From Adineta steineri (taxonomy: Eukaryota; Rotifera; Eurotatoria; Adinetida; Adinetidae): a DNA stretch of 64,000 nucleotides. Of this stretch, positions 57,207-64,000 are shown one piece after another (position 1 is the first letter of the stretch; each line of letters begins with the position of its first letter). The stretch is taken from assembly GCA_905250115.1 (NCBI GenBank), contig CAJNOI010000090.1, positions 303,511-367,510 of the forward strand, read 5' to 3'. The position numbers and the translations under genes are program-made. A model generated the notes under the pieces. That model worked only from the letters and a program-made list of their open reading frames with translations, did no database searches and was not told where the DNA came from.

Positions 57207-58722
57207 CTATACTAACAATCGTTCCGTTTGTTCAGTAATTGAATGTACCATTTCATCATGTTGTCGAAGATCCTCACCATCACAGACCATTAGATTTTGA
57301 TCAAGACAAGTCTTAATAAGCCTTGCAAATCTTAAAACTGCTTCTTTAAAACCATATCGATATAACATATATTTGAACATCATTTCAACATAAATATTTT
57401 GAAGTATCAAAAGATGTAAAGTATTTGGAAAAAGACGAGTTCCTCCCGGCGATAAAGTGCTACCTAAATATAAAAGTATATCATAACAAAATATAACGTA
57501 AAAACTTCTCTCTCATCTTTTATCCTCAAAAAAGACACTCAGTTTTTTTCAAAAACTATAGGAAAAAATCTCATTTTCGATTTGAACATAGATCGCATTT
57601 CCATATTTTATAATATTGTTTTAGTTTCAAGTAGATAAATGTGAATATTCCATCTACATGAAGCAGCAAATTAATACTAGATGAAGAAAAATATCGTAAA
57701 CATACTACCAATTCAAATTTATACAAATCCTCGAAACACTTCAATTATGATTTATACTCACCAACACTCTCATGATAGTTCGGATCAATAATATCCGAAC
57801 ATGTTGACAAAGCTAAAATAGGTACCATGAGTTTGATTAATATTCCATCAGTATCTGCATGTTGGACAATTTTCATTGCTTGATGAGTAAGTTCATGTCC
57901 ATAAACTGCCATAGAAGCATTGTGATAGTAAGGATTTTGACAAAGATCAGTTTCACGCAATACCAGTATAGCACCAAAACCACTCATACTACGAATATTT
58001 CGTTCGATGAGAATACCTTGATCACTGGTTGACATATGCACAACTTCAGGCATTGTTTTAAAAAATGGACCTGCACTAAGATATAATGAACTAGCAATAT
58101 ACTTGAAATAATCCGTTGCCATTTTCATTCGTATTTTTGCTGGATAATTCAACTGAGATGCCATCTTATTCTGTATAGCTAATATTGGAGATTGATCATC
58201 ATAAGAATGAGTAACATTCGACAGCAAACACCATTGATCAAAAGATAATAATGATCGATCATTAATTAACAAATCAAGTGTTGGAATAACAGTTGGAAGA
58301 GCAACTGTTGTTTCATTCGTTGAAGTTTTTTGTTTTTTTGTTATTCCACCATAGTTGTGAGCAGTAAATGAACTACGAAGCAAATCTTTTTGTAAGCCAA
58401 CAGAAAAACATTTTTTCAATCGACAATATCGACATGCTCCGCGACTATTTACATTTATATCACAATTTCCAGTAAATACACAATGCTGAGTATCCTACAC
58501 AACACAAAAATTAATTACTGAAACAGATTTTGAAAAATAACATCGACTTACCACATTAAGATCTACATTTCGGCGAAAAAACATTTTACATGAAGAACAA
58601 CACGAAATACCTAAATACATAATTGTAGTCTTGTCTCCACACACTTTACATGTATTGGATGATTGAACATCTGCAGTTGGATTCTTCGGAACAACAAACA
58701 ATTCACGTTTATCTGAATCCAT
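57207..58722 (-). CDS. Nuclear receptor, C4 zinc-finger DNA-binding domain and divergent ligand-binding domain
   Basis: Exons 58722-58552, 58494-57762 and 57463-57207 with consistent phases (0 and 1) give 386 residues. Finger 1 is C25-X2-C28-X13-C42-X2-C45 and finger 2 C62-X5-C68-X9-C78-X2-C81, exact nuclear-receptor spacing. The P-box reads CSSCKMFFRR, not the usual CEGCKGFFRR, so its DNA element is likely unusual. A short hinge and a helical C-terminal region of about 250 residues follow, with weak resemblance to known ligand-binding domains. It should act in the nucleus as a transcription factor. No clear subfamily could be assigned; lineage-specific expansion is likely. The last exon ends in ITEQTERLLV. 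Confidence 0.85.
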
Positions 58723-59534
58723 AGTTAAATCTAAAAAGATAACATTTTAGTATCAACAGTGAGATTACAATTTCAATTCAATTAAAGAACGAATGTGAAA
58801 ATTAAATATTTTCTAATGTTTATGATATGTCGGTTGATACAGAGAAAAACGAACGTCCTTTGTTGAATGAAAGACAAACTAACTAAACTTCAATAAAATA
58901 ATAACTATTACATGCTCAACTTGGCAATTTGTATTAATTAAGACCAGAAGAATTTCAAAAAAATAATAAGTTTTTTAAACTATTTTTCAATGTATAAATG
59001 GTTATTTTGCAGACGAGATAAAGCATAAAACATAAATATTTAATGAATACCTTCAGAATCAAGATAATTTACAAAAGTCTACGATATTTTGTTGCAAAAT
59101 TTAATGTCGACTAAATAAATAATCGATTTTTTCTTTGAACAATCAAAATAAGCAGATTTTTACAAAATAAAAACATCTAAAAAAAACATGTAAATTTATT
59201 TGATTGGTTTTTCTTTTTACACTGTTTATAAAATCTGACAAGCAGTGAATATAATTGAAAAAAAAATTTCTTTTTTAAATTTTTTGTAACATATGATTAA
59301 ATAGTTCGATCGATGAACAATTATTTATTTTATATTCTTCTGATAAATTAAATATTACGATACACAGATACTTCCATTCAGTCACATCTATTCTTTTCTT
59401 GGTAAACGTCTTTACCAATTATAACACATATCTTTTTCGTTCTGTTAAAATAGATTAGATGGCGCTTGTTTACATTATGTATAAACTGTTTTTTTAAACA
59501 TAAGTGTCATGACATCGAAAAAATAATATTAATC
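58723..59534. other. Intergenic, no gene recognised
   Basis: AT-rich, between the nuclear receptor promoter and the oxidoreductase 3' end. Confidence 0.4.
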
Positions 59535-59622
59535 AAAATTGTTTTTTTACCAAATTTTGTTTTTTTACCAAAAAATTATTTTTTTACCAAAAAATTATTT
59601 TTTTACAAAATTTTTTTTTCGG
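59535..59622. repeat. AT-rich minisatellite, about 18-bp unit
   Basis: Four or so copies of a TTTTTTTACCAAAAAATTA-like unit directly past the 3' end of the oxidoreductase gene. Confidence 0.7.
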
Positions 59623-59657
59623 TTTTTTTTCTGAAAAGAAATGGATTAAATATAATT

Positions 59658-60855
59658 TTATGAGTTATCTTTCGTATTATCATATATAATTTTTGTTTGA
59701 TTTAAAGTACTTTGATATGCAGCTTCAACAATAGCCATTGTTTTTATTGCATCATCTTCAGAGGTTAATATTTTCTCTGTTTCTCCTTGTGCCATTCTGA
59801 TTACACTACTCATTGGTCCTATGAATGAATTAGGAAAACGATTTCCTTTAAGTGGAATATCAATTCATTGACCATTCATTTCATTCGTAGATAATTCTAA
59901 TCGATCTGGATCTCTTTGATCCCCATATTCTAATTGTAATCCCATTTGTGCACGTAAAACACCTTGTGCTCCTTCAATTTTTAAATAACTATCAGCATAT
60001 TTGATACCCCAAGTATGAAAATGATTTGTATGTATAGTAACATAGAGTTGAGGATCATTATTTTCATAACTAAGTGATAAATGTGTACGAACACTATCCA
60101 ATTTTGGTTGATTAATATGTTTACATGAATGACATTGAACAGATGTTGGTTCCCATGGCGAAAGAAGATCACGTATAAGATCAATATAATGAATAGAATG
60201 ATAAGTCAATTCCATATGTGTGACCTAAAACAAAGAAGACATATCGATACACAAAAAATTTTGAATTTACTTTTTCTAAAAATTTCCAATTTTCAAATGG
60301 TGTATGTGTATTGACATGTATTTCAATTGTTGTTAATTTTTTTCCTAGAACTTCTCGTTTCAAAAGATCTTTTACAGCTAACATTTGTGGTGCATATCTT
60401 AATTGAAAATTAATCCCAATATGTATATTTTTTTCTTTACATAAACGTTTGATTTCCTTTGCTTGTTCAAATGTTTCACCCATTGGTTTTTGTACGAGAG
60501 CAAATGAATCATTTGGTAATTGTTGAAGAATTGTAGATATTTCAGTAGCAGGTATTGCTATATCATAAATAACTTTACTTGATTCTTTTTCTGCAGATGC
60601 AATAAGTTCATCAAGTGAATTGAATACTTTTGGAATATTAAATTTTTCAGCTGTTTTCTTGGCAACATCTTGATTTTGATCATAGATACCATGAACTTGA
60701 AATTTAAATAATTGATAACATGGAAGATGTGAACTATTAACAATTGAACCAGCACCAATACTATAGATTGGAAGTGGATGAGTAGGTAGAGGAGGTAATT
60801 GATTGAGAGTAGGAATGAGTGTTTTAATTTCATCGAAAGTGAAACATGAGGACAT
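59658..60855 (-). pseudogene. Gfo/Idh/MocA-family oxidoreductase with an in-frame TGA
   Basis: Exons 60855-60271 and 60224-59658 join in phase 0 and would make 383 residues, the usual length. A Rossmann nucleotide-binding motif appears as GAGSI (34-38), the family EKP motif as QKP (122-124), and a C-terminal alpha/beta domain follows. At 59865-59867 a TGA interrupts NGQ-stop-IDIP; TGG (Trp) is the likely original. The remaining 68 codons stay open to TAA, with coding-like sequence (IDIPLKGNRFPNSFIGPMSS), so the mutation is recent or the base is miscalled. The family uses NAD(P) to oxidise or reduce sugars, inositol or related alcohols; the substrate is not deducible. Confidence 0.85.
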
Positions 60856-61590
60856 TTTTTATTCAACAAAAAAATGATAAAATATGAAAGAAAACGATAG
60901 ACATGTGAATTCTTTTGATGACTTAACATTTTTTTTATCTATATAATACATAACGAAGAGAGAGAAAGAAAAGAAATATAACGATAGTTAATGAGTTTAT
61001 GATAAAAATTCTTGCTTTGAATATTTATCTTTATATACTGAGCGTTTTAAATTGCATAACACTCTTTGAATACAGTATTAAAATAAATTCTTTAAATTTT
61101 CCTTCTGATCTTCAAAATATACCATCTTAAGGATGAGAATTACGAATAATAAAAGCAATATTTAATTCAATTTAATTTATGAGATAAATTATAAATAATA
61201 CGATAATTTCAAGATTTTTGTTGTGAAATGAGTAAGTTCAGAAATAATGTAAATAACAACTATTATATCAACGTTTCGATCACTTTAAATGATCATCAAC
61301 TAGATACTCCACCTGTAGTATATACTTACTTCACAAATAAAAATCTTAAAGCTATCGTAAAAGCAATATCTATACCCACATTCATATCTTAGTATTGTGA
61401 CAGTTTTTTGATCATAATGACTTGTGTTTAAAGTATGAGCTCTAAACTGAGTCACTACTTCGTGTAATTCTCTTGTGAGTTAATTCTCGAAATGAGATAT
61501 GACGTTTACAATATATTGAAAAGTATGAAAAAAGGCTCTTTTATTAAAGCTAGTTAAACACATAAGAAAATTTTTTTCTCAGATATATTG
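60856..61590. other. Intergenic, no gene recognised
   Basis: AT-rich, between two minus-strand genes. Only a weak CA-rich motif near 61373 was noted. Confidence 0.4.
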
Positions 61591-62472
61591 TCATCTGGAT
61601 GGAGTTGATAGCGAGGGTGTTAAATTTTCTATTTTCCATTGTTCAATAAATGCTAATGTATGTTTTCGTTCGATTATCATAGTACAAATTTGAAGGATAA
61701 GACATAAAACTGCTAGTATACAGAATGTAATTTGTCCCCAGTAATAAATCTGATCTATTGATAAATCTGAACAAATAAGAATAAATCGAATAATAAAATC
61801 GAGGCAGAAGGCTACCGCCCAAGCACTTGTCATAAAATAACATGAAATACGAAATGATGAAGAATGATCATAGACCCATGCATAGACTTGAGTTGCTTCT
61901 TTCATCCTCGAAATTTTTCCTTTGTTATTCTCACTTGTGAGCTCTGTGTATTCATTATTGTCGAACACACTATCTGGCAATCCAAATTCTGTTCGATTAA
62001 CTGGTATTAAATCAAAATAGAAATAATAGGCCAATGGACGCCATTGAAACTGCTTCGGACAACATTGTAACGGCATCAATGTAATAGTAAATACAACTGC
62101 TCCTATACCAGTAAGTAGTGACTTCTCTAACAAGAGGATGTAAGGACTGTTAAACGCCAATGCAAAGATAGCCGTAGTAATAAGACAGGTAGAGACAACA
62201 AAACCCATAGAATCGAACGAGCGTTCCCATATAGCCTTGTAAGCAATCATAAATAAAGGAGGACTGCTAGCCGCCAAAAGAGCAAAGACGGGTTTGACAT
62301 GATTTTCAAGAAGAAAAAAAACTACAAGTGGAACAAATACATCAATGATACAAGTAATAATAATACGAGGAATATGATGTTTGAATGTGTCCCATGTAGA
62401 AACTTTGCTTTGCGAAGGTAATTCTTGTTGCGGAAGAGATTCAGAAGAAATCGGTTCGTAGTTTGAAGTCAT
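61591..62472 (-). CDS. Multi-pass membrane protein, VC0807-like
   Basis: 293 residues, intronless. About six to eight membrane segments: paired helices near residues 36-75 (PRIIITCIIDVFVPLVVFFL; VKPVFALLAASSPPLFM), two more to about residue 140, and two or three at the C-terminal end (FCLDFIIRFILIC; ITFCILAVLCLILQICTMI). The first half matches the layout of VC0807-type proteins of actinobacteria and fungi, with a conserved ASSPPLF turn. No transport motif is known for that group and the role is unclear. The middle (GLPDSVFDNNEYTELTSE) is a soluble loop. A foreign origin is possible. Confidence 0.55.
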   Translation of the reverse strand: MTSNYEPISSESLPQQELPSQSKVSTWDTFKHHIPRIIITCIIDVFVPLVVFFLLENHVKPVFALLAASSPPLFMIAYKAIWERSFDSMGFVVSTCLITTAIFALAFNSPYILLLEKSLLTGIGAVVFTITLMPLQCCPKQFQWRPLAYYFYFDLIPVNRTEFGLPDSVFDNNEYTELTSENNKGKISRMKEATQVYAWVYDHSSSFRISCYFMTSAWAVAFCLDFIIRFILICSDLSIDQIYYWGQITFCILAVLCLILQICTMIIERKHTLAFIEQWKIENLTPSLSTPSR

Positions 62473-63231
62473 TGGATACTTGTTTGAATGTCTATATGGA
62501 ATGAATATAAATATTTATTGTATAAAAATATATATGAACTTTTCACTAGGATAAAGAGATCTTTGAAGCTGTTTATACTCTCGACATAAACAAGCAAAAA
62601 CACATTATTTTTATGTCTCAATACATTTTATTATCGTCACAACATGCTACGTTGGTCGACATAAATGTGAAATAACGGTAAAAATCCTTACTTTTAATAC
62701 TCAAAATGATACAATTGATACGCCAGTCATATATAATTTCTCATACACATTGTTTATCGTTACAAAAACTGCGTGGATTCTTCGTTTTTTCTACTCGCCA
62801 CATGTCGTAGTCACTGATGAAAATCATTGATGCATACAAATATTTTACATTATGATCTATGATACTATTTATCGTTGACTCACTGTTTTTTCTTTCCTTC
62901 GTTCTTATTTTTGCAATATACAAGTAACACTAATTGTCACATGGAGAGTGTAATTGAAGTCATTTTAATGGATTTTTTTCTTGATTATACCAAAGTCAAC
63001 AGAAAAGTAGCAACCTATATTATGAATAATGACATAGTATCTATGTTGACATGAAATACAGTAATTTCTTGTTAGATCTTTTCATCTTCTTCATTACCTT
63101 TTATTGTTTTACGTTCTTATCATTACCGTACTCTATGCCTAAAAAAGTCAACCAAGACGTTATCAGTACTATATTTAAATGGCGTATTTTATTCGGTTTG
63201 GTTGACTATATATTTTTATCTTTTTTAAACT
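62473..63231. other. Divergent intergenic region
   Basis: AT-rich; should contain the promoters of the membrane protein (minus) and the GNAT gene (plus). A 62-codon frame at 63051-63239 overlapping the GNAT start is hydrophobic noise. Confidence 0.4.
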
Positions 63232-63915
63232 ATGGCTGATAGTGATGAGTATACATATGAAATAATCGATAATGAATCCGATGCTCGAGATTGTGCTCAG
63301 TTATTAGCTGAAGAATTTGTTTTACACAATTCAATTGATATTTACCATCGTATGTCGATTCAACAATATTATGATATATTAATGTGGCCAATGTTAAAAG
63401 AAGTACTTAATGAACGATTATCATTTCTGTCTCGACATCAATCTTCAGGTGAAATTGTTGGTGTCATTCTTGCAGGTGATATGTATTTACATCAGCAAAA
63501 GCATCCATATGAACCTAATAGTCCTCCACAATGGATTCCTCTTGATGATTTACTTGATGAAATGGCCCATGAGTTCATTTGTCACGATTTTAATCAAGAA
63601 TTAACATCTGGAATATTATTGCACATAGCACTCGGTGCTACTCGAGTATCTCATTCAGGCAAAGGTATTGCTACGAAATTACGGAAAACATTATATAATT
63701 ATGCACGAGATATTCGTAATTTTCATTATGCATTTGTTCAAGTTAATAGTGAAGCTACACGTCATATTTATTTGAATATATTACAAGGAAAAGAATTAGC
63801 AGTAGTCAATCCAACGACATGGTTATGGAAGAAGAAAGATGATGGATTGTCCTGTCCTTATAAGAACTATAAAGGTGAATTAATATCCAATATTCTTATT
63901 AAACTTACAAAATGA
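63232..63915 (+). CDS. GNAT-family N-acetyltransferase, amine-type
   Basis: 227 residues, intronless, ATG at 63232 the first in frame. The acetyl-CoA loop appears at residues 139-150 (VSHSGKGIATKL), the family pattern R/Q-x-x-G-x-G/A. A preceding strand (LLHIALGATRV) and a following helix (LRKTLYNYARD) complete the core. The N-terminal part (AQLLAEEFVLHNS) resembles arylalkylamine N-acetyltransferases. It should transfer an acetyl group from acetyl-CoA to an amine; the acceptor is unknown. It is complete at both ends, with TGA at 63913-63915. Confidence 0.8.
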   Translation: MADSDEYTYEIIDNESDARDCAQLLAEEFVLHNSIDIYHRMSIQQYYDILMWPMLKEVLNERLSFLSRHQSSGEIVGVILAGDMYLHQQKHPYEPNSPPQWIPLDDLLDEMAHEFICHDFNQELTSGILLHIALGATRVSHSGKGIATKLRKTLYNYARDIRNFHYAFVQVNSEATRHIYLNILQGKELAVVNPTTWLWKKKDDGLSCPYKNYKGELISNILIKLTK

Positions 63916-64000
63916 TAGAAGAAAAAGCAATTATTTTTTCTGTAGGAAATAATATATTTTGACTGATGGTACAGTATTGAATTTTTAGAAATGATCATAC

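Noticed and set aside
63051-63239. 62-codon hydrophobic frame before the GNAT gene
   Set aside because: Overlaps the GNAT start, AT-driven, and nothing downstream continues it.
1-64000. CRISPR arrays, operons or bacterial ribosome binding sites
   Set aside because: No regularly spaced repeats with unique spacers and no polycistronic layout; introns and poly(A) signals mark nuclear animal DNA.

Overview
The window looks like nuclear DNA of a bdelloid rotifer (Adineta/Rotaria-like). It is AT-rich, with introns of about 50-60 bp beside a few long ones. Its gene families are ones I associate with bdelloids: NHL, Kelch and FG-GAP propeller surface proteins, many class A-like 7TM receptors, an F-box protein, and genes with a fungal, plant or bacterial flavour. 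TGTGGG-like telomere motifs recur in the non-coding DNA. The species is an inference. No prokaryotic operons, tRNA, rRNA or CRISPR were seen.

Left third (1-16.8 kb): the 3' part of a Kelch protein, then a seven-exon gene I assembled on the + strand (1475-11144). It encodes a signal peptide, two NHL propeller exons, three copies of a jelly-roll-like domain and a 7TM domain. All six introns are phase 1 and the summed exons give one uninterrupted frame of 1356 codons. A small secreted six-cysteine protein, a seven-bladed FG-GAP propeller with one nonsense codon, and a 63-64 bp palindromic satellite running into a 100-N gap follow.

Middle (16.9-41.8 kb): a membrane protein cut off by the gap, a multi-exon NUDIX protein, a protein with an EF-hand at each end, a BAHD-type acyltransferase, an SLC49/DIRC2-like transporter, a type II membrane-anchored Kelch protein, an unknown 242-residue protein, a 7TM receptor, two decayed gene remnants, an F-box protein, and a dynamin-family GTPase split by a 166-bp transposon-like insertion.

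Right third (42-64 kb): gene-poor DNA with a roughly 120-bp tandem array, two more short inverted-repeat elements and remnants of a mucin-like surface gene. Then come another 7TM receptor, a PhzF protein with a one-base frameshift, a fungal-type amino acid permease, a nuclear receptor, a Gfo/Idh/MocA oxidoreductase with an in-frame TGA, a multi-pass membrane protein and a GNAT acetyltransferase.

Three themes link the genes. (1) Surface proteins look built from exchangeable phase-1 exons: a leader (signal peptide or membrane anchor plus Ser/Thr stalk) joined to a propeller exon (NHL, Kelch, FG-GAP). (2) At least fifteen short inverted repeats with telomere-like arms (CTTGAGGGTGTGGG ... CCCACACCCTCAAG) are scattered through intergenic DNA and introns. 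(3) Several otherwise complete genes carry a single disabling lesion, which fits decay of redundant copies in a degenerate tetraploid genome. Together with four short inverted-repeat insertions, this resembles the transposon-, telomere-motif- and foreign-gene-rich subtelomeric DNA described in bdelloids.
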